Below are positions 1 through 8,880 of a DNA stretch of 64,000 bases, in pieces. The translations under genes were made by a program, and so were the position numbers. The notes beneath the pieces were generated by a model, which did no database searches, was not told the origin of the DNA, and saw only the letters and a program-made list of their open reading frames with translations. Within the stretch, counting starts at the first letter, position 1. Every line of letters begins with the position of its first letter. The stretch is taken from positions 1 to 64,000 of the forward strand of contig NZ_JAPVBH010000008.1 in the NCBI RefSeq assembly GCF_026967795.1, read 5' to 3'. The DNA is from Modestobacter sp. VKM Ac-2986. GTDB lineage: Bacteria > Actinomycetota > Actinomycetes > Mycobacteriales > Geodermatophilaceae.

Positions 1-2
1 TG

Positions 3-272
3 CGGGTCGGGCCGGTGGAGCTGCGCGAGTCGCAGGTGATGAAGCTGTCCCGGCTGGCCGAGGGCGCCACCTACAAGAACGGACCCGCCGGGTGTGTGAG
101 GCTGTCGGCGTGGCCCCGGGCGATGCAGCTGCTCCGACGACGCGACCCCTGCGGTGGTTGCTCATGGCCGGTCACGTGCCGGCGGACGGCCGGGGCGGGG
201 GCATCGTGCGCTACACGGTCGAACTGGCCCGCGCGCTCGGCCGCCGCGCCGACGTCGAGCTGCACCTGCTGA
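3..272 (+). CDS. possible C-terminal end of an upstream gene (partial, left edge)
   Basis: From the left edge to about base 90 one frame has G or C at nearly every third position and reads like protein (ending ...LSRLAEGATYKNG), so an upstream gene probably ends here. The frame does not stop until 270-272, which would overlap the next gene by about 180 bases, and past base 120 it reads like the antiphase of that gene. The true end may be earlier if there is a frameshift. Too little is visible to assign a family. Confidence 0.2.
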   Translation, partial: RVGPVELRESQVMKLSRLAEGATYKNGPAGCVRLSAWPRAMQLLRRRDPCGGCSWPVTCRRTAGAGASCATRSNWPARSAAAPTSSCTC

Positions 273-1249
273 CCTCCCCCGCCGCGGCCGGGCCGCTGGC
301 CGAGCTCGCCGGGGGCAGCGACCGGGTCGTGCCGCTGCCGGCGGTGCCCGACGCCGCCGTCCCGGCGTTCGAGCGGTTCGCGCTGGGGCGGCGGCTGGGG
401 TCCCGGTTCGACGTCGTCCAGGGCACCAAGCACCTGCTCCCCCGCGGCGTGACCGCCCGCACCGTGCTCACCGTGCACGACCTGCTGCTGTTCGACCGGC
501 CGGCGGACTTCCCGCTGCCCAAGCGCACGCTGCTGGGCAGGCCGTACGCCGGGTCGCTGCGGCAGGCGGACACCCTGCTGTGCGTCAGCGCGGCCACCCG
601 TGACCGGCTCGTCCGCTGGGACGCCGCACTGGCGGGCCGCGCCGCCGTCGCGCCGCTCACCACGAGCCCGCAGCTGCTCGACAGCGTCCCGGTCGCCGTC
701 CCCGCGCTGGTCGGCCGGCCCTTCGCCCTCGTGGTCGGTGACGCCTCCCAGCGCAAGAACGTCGCCGTGGCCGTCTCGGCCATGGCCCGGGTCGTCCGCC
801 GACGCCCGGACGCCGTCCTGGCACTCGTCGGCCCGCCGGCCTGGGGCGCCGAGGCCTACGGCCCCGACCACGCCGCCCTGCTGGCCAGCGGGAACGTCGT
901 CCAGCTCACCGGCGTGGACGACGGGACGCTCCGCTGGTGCTACGAGAACTGTGCGGTGGTGCTGGCGCCCAGCCTCGCGGAGGGGTTCGGTCTGCCGGCC
1001 GTCGAGGCGCTGGACCTCGGCGCGCCGCTGGTCACCTCGCTGGACCCGGCGCTGGTCGAGGTCAGCGGGGACCGCGCCGAGCACCTGCCCGCCGACGACG
1101 TCCCCGGCTGGGCCGACGCCGTGCTGCGCCACCTCGACCGGCCGGCGTCCGGTCGAGGTGGGCCCGCGCGCCGTCGGCGCACCTGGGACGACGTGGCGGC
1201 GGAGACCGTCGCCGCCGTCTCCGGCTCCCCGGACCCCGCCGCGAGCTGA
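92..1249 (+). CDS. glycosyltransferase family 4 (GT-B fold)
   Basis: Cytosolic sugar transferase that probably adds a residue to a lipid-linked glycan. The N-terminal Rossmann strand with a glycine-rich loop (LLMAGHVP...GRGGG, residues about 23-36) is the acceptor-domain signature. Near residue 297 the EGFGLPAVEA stretch is the GT4 donor-nucleotide motif, and VVGDASQRKN near residue 210 resembles the usual GR...KN hinge. Its 385 residues are normal for GT4. GTG 92 is used; GTG 110 is also possible, but ATG 164 would remove the first strand. It opens the polysaccharide locus. Donor and acceptor cannot be read from sequence. Confidence 0.85.
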   Translation: MCEAVGVAPGDAAAPTTRPLRWLLMAGHVPADGRGGGIVRYTVELARALGRRADVELHLLTSPAAAGPLAELAGGSDRVVPLPAVPDAAVPAFERFALGRRLGSRFDVVQGTKHLLPRGVTARTVLTVHDLLLFDRPADFPLPKRTLLGRPYAGSLRQADTLLCVSAATRDRLVRWDAALAGRAAVAPLTTSPQLLDSVPVAVPALVGRPFALVVGDASQRKNVAVAVSAMARVVRRRPDAVLALVGPPAWGAEAYGPDHAALLASGNVVQLTGVDDGTLRWCYENCAVVLAPSLAEGFGLPAVEALDLGAPLVTSLDPALVEVSGDRAEHLPADDVPGWADAVLRHLDRPASGRGGPARRRRTWDDVAAETVAAVSGSPDPAAS

Positions 1250-1262
1250 GCCCGCACGCCCG

Positions 1263-1293
1263 CCGGGCCCCACCCGGAGCACCGGGGGCCCGG
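1263..1293 (+). terminator. hairpin after the first glycosyltransferase gene
   Basis: Nine-base perfect arms CCGGGCCCC (1263-1271) and GGGGCCCGG (1285-1293) with a 13-base loop lie 14 bases after the stop at 1249. No T-tract follows, as is usual in actinobacteria. Confidence 0.55.
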
Positions 1294-1329
1294 GCGGACC
1301 GGGTCGGGCGGACCGGGTCGGGCGGACCG
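1291..1329. repeat. 14-bp tandem repeat, about 2.8 copies
   Basis: The unit CGGGCGGACCGGGT occurs at 1291-1304 and 1305-1318, with a partial third copy at 1319-1329. It overlaps the last bases of the hairpin above. No function is evident; slippage in GC-rich intergenic DNA is the simplest explanation. Confidence 0.7.
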
Positions 1330-1350
1330 CCGGCGCACGGTGGTCGGGCA

Positions 1351-1482
1351 CGTCCCCGGGGCGCCGAGAGCGGAGGGCGGCGAGAACGCCTCCGGGGGGA
1401 CCTCCTCGCGCTCGGCGACGTGCTCCGCGGCCGGTCCACCCCCGAGCGCGTCCCCGACGTGCCCGCTGCCGGGGACACCCGT
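1351..1482 (+). pseudogene. remnant of a GT2 glycosyltransferase C-terminus
   Basis: In the frame containing base 1381, this stretch translates to a sequence matching the C-terminus of the intact GT2 gene just downstream (stop at 2614). Both contain PRG/VRG, then RRER(L/V)RG(D/N)L, then GD, then TPER(V/I). Only about 40 codons are recognisable, and no start, catalytic domain or proper stop remains. It is best read as the tail of a lost tandem copy. The rest of the 1250-1666 gap holds the hairpin and repeat above and nothing else I can support. Confidence 0.6.
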
Positions 1483-1666
1483 GGTCCGCTCCCCCGAGGA
1501 CGCCGGCCCGCCCCGGCCGGACGGGCGACAGGTGCCGCCTGCCGGTGAGTCGCAGGTCGCACTGCTCCGGGGCCGCAGGCGGGAGGCCGCGCCCACTACC
1601 CTCCTTGTGCCCCGGCACCTGCAGGAACGGTGCCACCCGCCACACCCAGCGACGATGGAGGACTCG

Positions 1667-2614
1667 GTGCCCGGCTCGACCCCCCGCTCGAGCCGACCCG
1701 CTCGACGTCCCGCCGGTGCGGACGACGCGACGGCTGCCCGCACGGCCGTCGTCCTCGCCTCCGCCAACCGGCCCGAGCTCCTCGGTGAGGTCGTGGCCGA
1801 CCTGCAGCGGCAGACCCACCGCGACTTCACCCTCGTGCTCTCCGTGCCCGACCGCGCCAGCCTGCCCGCCGGGCCGCTGCCCGAGGGCACGGTCGTGGTC
1901 CACGACCGGGGGCTGGCCGCGCAGCGCAACGCCGGCCTGGCCGCGGTGCCGGAGGCCACCCACGTGTTCTGCTTCGACGACGACGCCGTGGTGCGCGAGG
2001 ACTTCCTCGAGCAGGCGCTCCGCTTCTTCGCCGACCACCCCGACGTGGTCGGTCTCACCGGCCGGGTGCTGCTGGACGGCGCCGCGGGCGAGGAGGTCGT
2101 GCGGGCCGAGGCCGACGACGCGCTCGCCGCCTCCTCGGCCGAACCGCTCTCGGGCGCCTGGGCGCCGAGCCGTGAGCTGTACGGCTGCAACTTCGCCTTC
2201 CGGGCCGACGCCGTCGGGGGCGAGCAGTTCGACGCACGCCTGCCGCTGTACTCCTGGCTCGAGGACCACGACTTCGCCCGCCGACTGATGCGCCACGGCG
2301 CGCTGGCCAAGGTCCAGGACTGCGTCATCGTGCACCGCGGGGTCAAGTCCGGTGGCCGGATGGCGCACGAGCGGCTCGGCTACTCCCAGGTGATGAACCC
2401 CGCCTACCTGCACCACGTCGGCAGCTTCCCGATGTGGCTCACGCTGTACGAGACGCTCCCGCGGGCGGCCAAGAACCTGGTGCGGGCCGTGCGTGGCCCC
2501 GAGGCCGACTGGCGCCGGGAGCGCGTGCGGGGCAACCTGCGCGCGGCCGGCGACATCGCCCGTCGTCGCTTCACCCCCGAGCGCATCCTCGAGCTGCCCG
2601 TCTCCCGGGACTGA
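1667..2614 (+). CDS. glycosyltransferase family 2 (GT-A fold)
   Basis: Transfers a sugar from a nucleotide donor during surface glycan assembly. The GT-A core is clear: an N-terminal ASANRP strand, the metal-binding acidic motif FDDD near residues 103-106, and LEDHDF near residue 198 as the likely catalytic-base region. GTG 1667 is chosen because GGAGGA (1657-1662) sits just upstream; an ATG at 1655 would place that ribosome site inside the gene. There is no membrane segment, so it is not a processive synthase. A decayed copy of its tail lies upstream, suggesting past tandem duplication. 315 residues. Confidence 0.85.
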   Translation: MPGSTPRSSRPARRPAGADDATAARTAVVLASANRPELLGEVVADLQRQTHRDFTLVLSVPDRASLPAGPLPEGTVVVHDRGLAAQRNAGLAAVPEATHVFCFDDDAVVREDFLEQALRFFADHPDVVGLTGRVLLDGAAGEEVVRAEADDALAASSAEPLSGAWAPSRELYGCNFAFRADAVGGEQFDARLPLYSWLEDHDFARRLMRHGALAKVQDCVIVHRGVKSGGRMAHERLGYSQVMNPAYLHHVGSFPMWLTLYETLPRAAKNLVRAVRGPEADWRRERVRGNLRAAGDIARRRFTPERILELPVSRD

Positions 2615-2717
2615 CCCACCCGTCGTCGCCGTGGACGCGGGACCGGCCCGGCACCGCCGGAGCCGTACCGGACGTCTTCGACCCGACCGGCCCATCCGAC
2701 ACGACGGAGGCACCACG

Positions 2718-3668
2718 ATGACCCGCGCAGTCTGTTACACGGCGACGGCTGGATACCTCTTCCAGACGGTCGTGAGCGCCGTCCAGGCCCGCCGGCACAC
2801 CGCCGCCGGCGTCGACGTGACCGTGGTCTTCGTCGGCGACGCCACCTCGGTCGAGCACCGGGTCTTCGAGCGGATCTGCACCGAGCACGGGATCACCGTC
2901 CTCACCGCCCCGCAGGCCTCGCTGCGCGGGTTGCACCCCATGTACGCGCGGCTGTTCCTGGACCTCCTGCTCCCGGCCGAGGTGGACGAGGTGCTCTACC
3001 TCGACGGGGACACCCAGGTCGTCGACGACATCACCCCCCTGGTCGAGGCGAGCGTCCCACCCGGAGGGGCGCTGGCCTCGCTGGACCCGATGGTCTTCAA
3101 CCGGCGCGCCGACGCCAGGGCGCGGGCCCGGATCGACCGCTGGTGGGACGCCAGCGGCATCCCCGCGGCCGTGCGCGAGAGGTACGTCAACTCGGGGGTG
3201 CTGCGGATCGCGCGCCGGGACATCGCCGGCCTGCGGGACCACGCCCTGCAGCAGACCGCCGAGGAGCGCGCCGCCCTGAGGTTCCCCGACCAGGACGCCA
3301 TCAACACGACCCTCGGCGACCGGATCGTGCCGGTGTCGATGAGCTGGAACTTCCCTGGGTTCCTGCTGGACACCCAGCTGGTCGAGCTCGCCCCGCCGCG
3401 CATCATCCACTTCATGTCCGACCCGCGACCGTGGAACGCGGCCCTCACCCCGTGGGGGGAGACCCACCACCGGCCCTACGTCGACTTCACCCGGCAGCAC
3501 CCGGAGGCGGAGCCGTACTGGTCGCGGCTCACGGGGGTGCGTCTGCTCCGCTACCGGGCTCAGCAGCGCTTCAAGCGTGCGACGGAGCGCCGCGTGTGGC
3601 AGTCCCCCGAGGCTGCCCGGGCGGTCACCGAGCTGGAGCGCGGCACGCTGGCCCTGCCGGCCCGCTGA
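2718..3668 (+). CDS. glycosyltransferase family 8 (GT8)
   Basis: Retaining GT-A sugar transferase of the galactosyl/glucosyltransferase type found in LPS and capsule loci. It shows the GT8 landmarks: LYLDGD near residues 93-98 (metal-binding DxD), YVNSGVL near 155, DQDAINTTL near 195 and the late HFMS...PW metal/nucleotide region near 235. ATG 2718 follows ACGGAGG at 2704-2710 with good spacing; longer readings upstream are not credible protein. It lies 103 bases after the GT2 gene on the same strand and is probably co-transcribed. 316 residues; the sugar is unknown. Confidence 0.88.
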   Translation: MTRAVCYTATAGYLFQTVVSAVQARRHTAAGVDVTVVFVGDATSVEHRVFERICTEHGITVLTAPQASLRGLHPMYARLFLDLLLPAEVDEVLYLDGDTQVVDDITPLVEASVPPGGALASLDPMVFNRRADARARARIDRWWDASGIPAAVRERYVNSGVLRIARRDIAGLRDHALQQTAEERAALRFPDQDAINTTLGDRIVPVSMSWNFPGFLLDTQLVELAPPRIIHFMSDPRPWNAALTPWGETHHRPYVDFTRQHPEAEPYWSRLTGVRLLRYRAQQRFKRATERRVWQSPEAARAVTELERGTLALPAR

Positions 3669-3677
3669 GGTCGGCGG

Positions 3678-5162
3678 TCACCACCGGGAGCCGTCTCGGC
3701 CCAGGCCGGGGACGCGGGCCAGCACCAGCCGTGCCGACCGCCGGCCCTCCCGCCACAGCAGGGTGACGTCGGCGGACTTGGGGACGACGAAGTGGTGCAC
3801 CGCCAGCCCCAGCACGCGTGAGGCGGCCAGCACCATCAGACCCGTCTGGACCGCGGCGCTGATGATGCTGGCCCAGCAGGCGCCGACCACACCGGCGTGC
3901 GGCACCAACAGGACGAAGGCGGTGACGTTCACCGCGAAGGTGCAGGCGTAGACGCTGCTCCGCAGCCCTGGCCGGCCCGACGACGCCAGACCGGCACCGG
4001 CCATCGGCCCCGGGATGTACAGCACGGCCGCGACACAGAGCAGGAGCGTCGGGACCACCGCGTCCTGGAACTCCGCCCCGAACAGCGGGGCGATCCACCA
4101 GGGTGCGGTGGCACCGATGGCGACCGAGACGACCAGCCCCAGCAGGAGCGTCACCCGGGTCGCCCGGGCCAGCTGCGGCGGGTTGCTCGACCGGCTGTTC
4201 ACCCCGTGCAGGGCGTTGGAGACGGCGAGGGCGAACAGGACCGGGACGTCGGTGACCGCCGTCGCGACGCTGTACAACCCGAGGTCCCGGACGCTGGACA
4301 ACGGCGTCATCAGCACCTGGTCGGTCTTCGCCACCAGCATGCTCGCCACCGAACCGAACCACGTCCTGCCGCCGTAGGCGACCAGCGGGACGAGCACCCG
4401 GCCCGCCGGCCGGGACGCGCCGCTGCCCCGCCGGCGCACCAACGGCCAGTAGACGACGCCGGCGACGAGCGGGACGGTGAACGTGACGACGACGGCGACC
4501 GTCGGGGTGAGGTCCCCGCTCAGCCACAGGCCCACCAGGAGCAGCACCCGCAGGCCGGCGGTGGCCAGGCTCTCCGTGGCCACCGCACCCCACATCTGCT
4601 GCCCCATGGCGGCCCCGCGGGCCGCGCCGACGAAGAGCACGGGGACGGTGAGGACCATCGCCAGCAGCATGAGCCGGCCGAGCGCGGCGTCGCCCGCGGA
4701 CAGCAGGGGGAGGACCGCCCACGCGAGCACGAGGCACAGCGCCCCCAGGACGGTGGACAGGGCGACCGACCAGGCCAACGCGTGCCGCGTGACCCTGGGG
4801 TCCTTGGCGGTGAGGTAGGTCAGCGCGTCGGGCAACCCGAGGGTGGCGACCGAGCCGGCCAGCACCGCTGGGACGATCGCCGCGGTCATCTCCCCGCGGC
4901 CCGCCGCACCCAGCGCGCGGGCGAGGACCGGCTGGGTGAGCACGCCCGCGACCGGCACGAGCAGGCTCGAGGCGCTCATCAGCACGACGGCGCGGCGGAG
5001 CCCGGCCCCGGCGGGCGGGGCGCTCGGCAGCCCGGTCGACGGGCTCACCCCGGACGGGGACGGCCCGACGACCGACGCACGGTCCAGCGGGCCCGGCCGC
5101 AACGGCTCGGGTGCCCCGGCAGTGCCGGCGGGGCCGAGGAGCTCCCCGCCGGGCCCGCTCAC
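3678..5162 (-). CDS. polysaccharide flippase (Wzx/MurJ-like, MOP superfamily)
   Basis: Integral membrane protein that would flip a lipid-linked repeat unit across the plasma membrane. After a Pro/Gly-rich head of about 60 residues come roughly 12-14 hydrophobic segments, with repeated small-residue helices (GVLTQPVLARALGAAGRGE) typical of the O-antigen translocase group. GTG 5162 is used because it overlaps the stop of the upstream GT4 gene as GTGA, implying translational coupling. 494 residues is normal for the family. It ends nine bases from the convergent GT8 gene. Together with the Wzy-like gene it suggests a Wzx/Wzy-dependent polymer. Confidence 0.85.
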   Translation of the reverse strand: MSGPGGELLGPAGTAGAPEPLRPGPLDRASVVGPSPSGVSPSTGLPSAPPAGAGLRRAVVLMSASSLLVPVAGVLTQPVLARALGAAGRGEMTAAIVPAVLAGSVATLGLPDALTYLTAKDPRVTRHALAWSVALSTVLGALCLVLAWAVLPLLSAGDAALGRLMLLAMVLTVPVLFVGAARGAAMGQQMWGAVATESLATAGLRVLLLVGLWLSGDLTPTVAVVVTFTVPLVAGVVYWPLVRRRGSGASRPAGRVLVPLVAYGGRTWFGSVASMLVAKTDQVLMTPLSSVRDLGLYSVATAVTDVPVLFALAVSNALHGVNSRSSNPPQLARATRVTLLLGLVVSVAIGATAPWWIAPLFGAEFQDAVVPTLLLCVAAVLYIPGPMAGAGLASSGRPGLRSSVYACTFAVNVTAFVLLVPHAGVVGACWASIISAAVQTGLMVLAASRVLGLAVHHFVVPKSADVTLLWREGRRSARLVLARVPGLGRDGSRW

Positions 5163-6211
5163 AGGACCGATCGGTAGACCCGGTCGTAGTCCGACTGCAC
5201 CCGCTGCACGGTCAGCGCCTCCAGCCCGTCCCGTGCCCGGGCCTGCCAGCTCGCCAGGACGGCGGGGTCGCTCATCAGCTCCCGCAGGACCGCGGCCATC
5301 GCCGAGGGGTCGGACGGCGGCACGAGCTGGCCGGCGCGGCCGTGGTCGAGGACCTCCGGGATGCCACCGACCGCGGTCGCGACGACGGCGCAGCCGGCCG
5401 CCCGCGCCTCCGCGACGCTGAGCCCGAAGGGCTCGTCGAGGGAGGCGGAGGCGTACACGTCGGCCTGCTCCAGCAGCCCCCACGGGGTGGGGGTCGACCC
5501 GATGAAGTGCACCGACGCCCCGAGACCGGACCGCTCGACGAGCTCTTCCAACCGCTCGCGGTCCGGCCCCTCCCCGATGATGTTGAGGTGCCAGCCGGGA
5601 GCGTGTGGCAGCGCCTCACCGAAGGCGGTGATGATGTCGCCGACGGCCTTGCGTGCGTGCAGGCCGGAGAGGCTGACCACGCACGGGGTCGCCATCTGCC
5701 GCACCTCCCTGCCCTCGCGGAGCTCCTCCCGCGCGGAGGCGACCGGGCCGTTCAGCACGGTCACCGTGCTGCGCGCCGGGAAGCCCCGGGCCAGGAGCGC
5801 CGTCCGCTCGGCCTCGCTGACCGCGACCACCACCTTGCCGAGCCGCATGAGCGCCGAGTGCCGGTCGAAGGAGTTGTGCATCGTGGTCACCAGCACGGCT
5901 CCGGTGAGCTTGGCCACCGGATGGGCCAGCACGGCCGAGGACATCATGTGCGCGTGGACGATCTGCGGCCGCACGTCGCGTGCCAGTCGCAGCAACGCCC
6001 AGCCGCTGACCAGCGGAGCCCGCAGGCCGACCGCCTCGGGCACGTCGACGACGCGGACGCCGTGGCGTCGGAGCAGTTCCTCGTAGGAGTTGCGGGTGCT
6101 GGCGAAGGTGACCTGGTGTCCGGCGTCCGCCTGGGCGCAGGCCAGGTCGACCGCCATGTGCACGTGCCCGTTGTTCTCGTACGCGTGCTTGAGCACGTGC
6201 ATGATCTTCAT
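5159..6211 (-). CDS. glycosyltransferase family 4
   Basis: Begins MKIMHVLKHAYENNGHVH, with the GT4 pattern of strand, glycine loop and His. It has the acceptor-domain HAHMMSS stretch, the SLSGLHARKA hinge near residue 175 and the donor motif EPFGLSVAEARAAG near residue 275. ATG 6211 is preferred over upstream in-frame codons because the Rossmann strand starts immediately after it; AGAAGGG lies about 12 bases upstream. The stop overlaps the flippase start by four bases. 350 residues. Specificity unknown. Confidence 0.87.
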   Translation of the reverse strand: MKIMHVLKHAYENNGHVHMAVDLACAQADAGHQVTFASTRNSYEELLRRHGVRVVDVPEAVGLRAPLVSGWALLRLARDVRPQIVHAHMMSSAVLAHPVAKLTGAVLVTTMHNSFDRHSALMRLGKVVVAVSEAERTALLARGFPARSTVTVLNGPVASAREELREGREVRQMATPCVVSLSGLHARKAVGDIITAFGEALPHAPGWHLNIIGEGPDRERLEELVERSGLGASVHFIGSTPTPWGLLEQADVYASASLDEPFGLSVAEARAAGCAVVATAVGGIPEVLDHGRAGQLVPPSDPSAMAAVLRELMSDPAVLASWQARARDGLEALTVQRVQSDYDRVYRSVL

Positions 6212-6273
6212 ACGTGGTGACGCCCTTCTGCTGGCTCCGGTGGTCATGGAGCGGACGCACGCAGTGACGATCC

Positions 6274-6291
6274 GCCTCCCACGAGGGAGGC
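6274..6291. terminator. small stem-loop between the Wzy-like and GT4 genes
   Basis: GCCTCCC (6274-6280) and GGGAGGC (6285-6291) form a perfect 7-bp stem around ACGA. It lies 63 bases upstream of the GT4 start and 174 bases after the Wzy-like stop. It could be a terminator for the upstream gene or a leader structure; there is no T-tract. Confidence 0.3.
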
Positions 6292-6464
6292 CGACGGACC
6301 CGAGGAGGCGTCTCCGGTGGGCCGGCGGTTCGAGACCGCGGACCCGTGGCCCCGCGACCGCTCCTGGCCCGCTGGCCACCGACCTGCATCCGGCTCGAGC
6401 GACGTTGCCGAGCGCATGACTGTCAGGCGCGCACCTTACCCACCGGCCGCCGCCTCCGGGCCGG

Positions 6465-7886
6465 TCAGCGAGCTGGCGAGGGCGTCCCGACCGCAGTTCC
6501 CGTCCTGGGTGTGTTCCGGCGCTCGACCCGGGACGCCGCGTGCGCCAGCACCCCCAGGGACAACCAGAGCACGCCCGTGCTGTCGGACAGCTCCGGCCCG
6601 GACACCGCCCTGCCGATCACGAGGGCGATCAGCGCCCAGGCGGCCGGCCGTGCGTGCGGGACGCTCCAGGCTCCCCGGACCAGCACCACCACGACCGCGA
6701 TGAACAGCACCGTCCCGACGATCCCGACGGTGCTCAGCAGGGTGGCGAAGAACGACGACCCGCGGTTGGCACCGAGGCCGGTGCCGATCCCGTAGGTGTC
6801 CAGCAGCAGCCGCAGCGAGGTGCTGTCGGACGAGGAACGGTCCACGTAGGAGGACGAACCGACCTTCTCCCCGACCTGTTCGCCGATCACGGCGGCCAGG
6901 TAGGGCAGGAGGAACAGCGAGGCCAGGGCCGCGGCACACAACGCACTCACCGCCGACCGCTGGAGCGAGCCCCCGCGCAGGACGAAGCTGGACGTCGCGA
7001 CGAGGGCCGCCACGGCCACGAGGGCGATGCCGGCGATCAGGAAGGTCGTCGACGTCGAGATCGACCCGAGGAACAGCGCGGCGGCGCCGACCAGGAACAC
7101 GCCCAGCTTGCGGGGTCCCCGCACCTGGCCGAACCGGGAGGCGCAGTAGGCGATGGTGACCAGGCAGGAGCCGGCGAGCCCCGCCGGCTCGGAGAAGATG
7201 CCGCGCACGCGGGGGGCGCCGCCGGGCAGCGTCTCGATGAAGGCGAACGCCGGCGAGTTGTCGAAGACGCCCTCGGGGAAGGGCAGCCCCGCGTTGATGT
7301 GCGCCCAGCTCCACAGCGACAGCAGGGTCGCCAGGCAGGTCGCCGTGCCCACCAGTTCCGGCCCGGCCCACCGCGACCTCGCCAGGAACGCGACCACGGC
7401 CACGCTGAGCAGCAGGTAGGCGATCTGGGCCAGGTTGGACTTGGTCACCACGCCTGCGGCCAGGGCCGCCCCCTCGCCCTCGGGGCGCAGGACGGGGAGC
7501 CCGTTGAACAGCAGCGGGGCGACCAGCGTCGTCAGCACCGCGCCCACGACGAAGAGCACGAGCAGCCGGCTCCCGGTGACCGGACGCCCCGGCCCGGCGG
7601 ACGCCTGCCGGGACCGTTGGAGCAGGCGCAGGACCACCCCGGCGACGGCACCGACGGCCACCGCGTAGAAGGTCGGCACCGCGACGGCCCCGACCACGAA
7701 GGCGGCCCCGACGGGCGTCGCCCCGCCCAGGGCGAGTGCCCGCCCGTACCCGCGCCGGTTGAGCACGCCGTAGACCACGACCGCCACCGTGACGAGCGTC
7801 AGGCTGGTGATGGGTCCTCCTGGGCGACGAACGTGGCCGGACCCGGCCGGCGGTCCGCGTGCACCCGCGGCCGCCGGGGGGTGCAC
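6465..7886 (-). CDS. O-antigen/exopolysaccharide polymerase-like membrane protein (Wzy/WaaL type)
   Basis: About 11-12 hydrophobic segments with one large extracytoplasmic loop (about residues 330-375, counted from the GTG, containing VGSSSYVDRSSSDSTS...YGIGTGLGANRGSS). This topology is typical of Wzy polymerases and O-antigen ligases, whose sequences are poorly conserved. GTG 7886, seven bases past the upstream stop, gives 473 residues. However, AGGAGG at 7821-7816 is followed four bases later by an in-frame ATC (7811), and a non-canonical or CTG 7802 start would remove a Pro/Gly head that does not look native. Function is inferred from topology and locus. Confidence 0.72.
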   Translation of the reverse strand: MHPPAAAGARGPPAGSGHVRRPGGPITSLTLVTVAVVVYGVLNRRGYGRALALGGATPVGAAFVVGAVAVPTFYAVAVGAVAGVVLRLLQRSRQASAGPGRPVTGSRLLVLFVVGAVLTTLVAPLLFNGLPVLRPEGEGAALAAGVVTKSNLAQIAYLLLSVAVVAFLARSRWAGPELVGTATCLATLLSLWSWAHINAGLPFPEGVFDNSPAFAFIETLPGGAPRVRGIFSEPAGLAGSCLVTIAYCASRFGQVRGPRKLGVFLVGAAALFLGSISTSTTFLIAGIALVAVAALVATSSFVLRGGSLQRSAVSALCAAALASLFLLPYLAAVIGEQVGEKVGSSSYVDRSSSDSTSLRLLLDTYGIGTGLGANRGSSFFATLLSTVGIVGTVLFIAVVVVLVRGAWSVPHARPAAWALIALVIGRAVSGPELSDSTGVLWLSLGVLAHAASRVERRNTPRTGTAVGTPSPAR

Positions 7887-7890
7887 GCCC

Positions 7891-8880
7891 TCACGTGCCG
7901 GGCCATCGTAGACGGAGCAGGGGCCGCACGAGGCGTCCCGGGACGGCGAGCACGACCAGGCACCAGGCGGCGATGGCCAGCCGGGCGGGCCAGGGCTCAG
8001 GGCCGGGGTGGACCGGGGACCGGAGGACGTCGAGCACGAGCCGTCCCGGCCCGTCGCCCGGCAGCGGTCGCTGCCCGGGCGTCAGGCGCGCGGCCGCGGT
8101 GCGGAACTGGACGAGCTCGCGGCTGCGGAACAGGGGGCGGTCGTCGACGTCCGGGGCCGGCGTCCCGATCGACCGGTGGGCGAAGTGCCATCGCGCCCGG
8201 GCGCGTTCCACCTCACGGGCGAAGCGGGTGTCCTCGGTCAGCAGGTGGCTGTCGTTCGCCTCGTGCTGCCGGTAGCCGACCACGACCTCGGGCAGCGTGA
8301 CCACGTCCCCGTGCAGGGGGGCCGCGGCCAGACACCCCGAGTCGGCGGAGTCCCCGATGCTCGCGTCCAGCGGGAAGATGCGCTCGAGGAACCAGCGGGC
8401 GTAGGCGTTCCCGGACCCGGGCGGGGTCGGCTGGGCCGAGGTCTGCAGCACCCAGTGCCGCACCCGTTCCGGGGTCGGCACCGGCCGCCATCGGGGGAAC
8501 GGCCGGCGGAACGGCGCTCCGCCGGCGTCGATCCGCTGCATCCGGAACTGCGCCTTGCTGACCGAGGGCCGCCACACCGCGACCAGCAGCTCGGGGAGCT
8601 CGGGCGGCAGCAGGTCGTCGGAGTCGAGGAAGATCACCACGTCGCCGGTGGTCGCGGCGAACCCGCGGTTGGCCGCGGCGCGCTGGCCCTGGTTGCGGCC
8701 GGTCAGCAGCAGCACGCGCCCCTCGTACTGCCGGAGGACGCCGGTCGACCCGTCCGTGGAGCCGTCGTCCACGACGACCACCTCGACGTCGGGCCACCGT
8801 AGGGCCAGGGCGCTCTCCACGGCTTCGCCGACGTACCGGGCGTAGTTGTAGTTGGCGATCACCACGCTCACGCGCCTCAC
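7891..8880 (-). CDS. glycosyltransferase family 2
   Basis: Starts RRVSVVIANYNYARYVGEAV, then VVVVDDGSTDGS near residues 36-47 and IFLDSDD near 86-92, the canonical GT2 GT-A motifs (nucleotide-binding DDGS and metal DxD). The C-terminal helix AIAAWCLVVLAVPG may anchor it to the membrane. Two starts are possible, GTG 8880 and GTG 8871; the second has GAGG just upstream, so up to three N-terminal residues are uncertain. About 329 residues. It is the first gene of the minus-strand run Wzy-GT4-flippase and is divergent from the next GT2 gene. Confidence 0.87.
   Translation of the reverse strand: MRRVSVVIANYNYARYVGEAVESALALRWPDVEVVVVDDGSTDGSTGVLRQYEGRVLLLTGRNQGQRAAANRGFAATTGDVVIFLDSDDLLPPELPELLVAVWRPSVSKAQFRMQRIDAGGAPFRRPFPRWRPVPTPERVRHWVLQTSAQPTPPGSGNAYARWFLERIFPLDASIGDSADSGCLAAAPLHGDVVTLPEVVVGYRQHEANDSHLLTEDTRFAREVERARARWHFAHRSIGTPAPDVDDRPLFRSRELVQFRTAAARLTPGQRPLPGDGPGRLVLDVLRSPVHPGPEPWPARLAIAAWCLVVLAVPGRLVRPLLRLRWPGT

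Noticed and set aside
71-2716. Very long minus-strand open frame across the first glycosyltransferases
   Set aside because: Antiphase shadow of high-GC coding DNA; composition is Arg/Gly/Pro/Val-rich without any motif, while the plus strand encodes clear GT4 and GT2 proteins.
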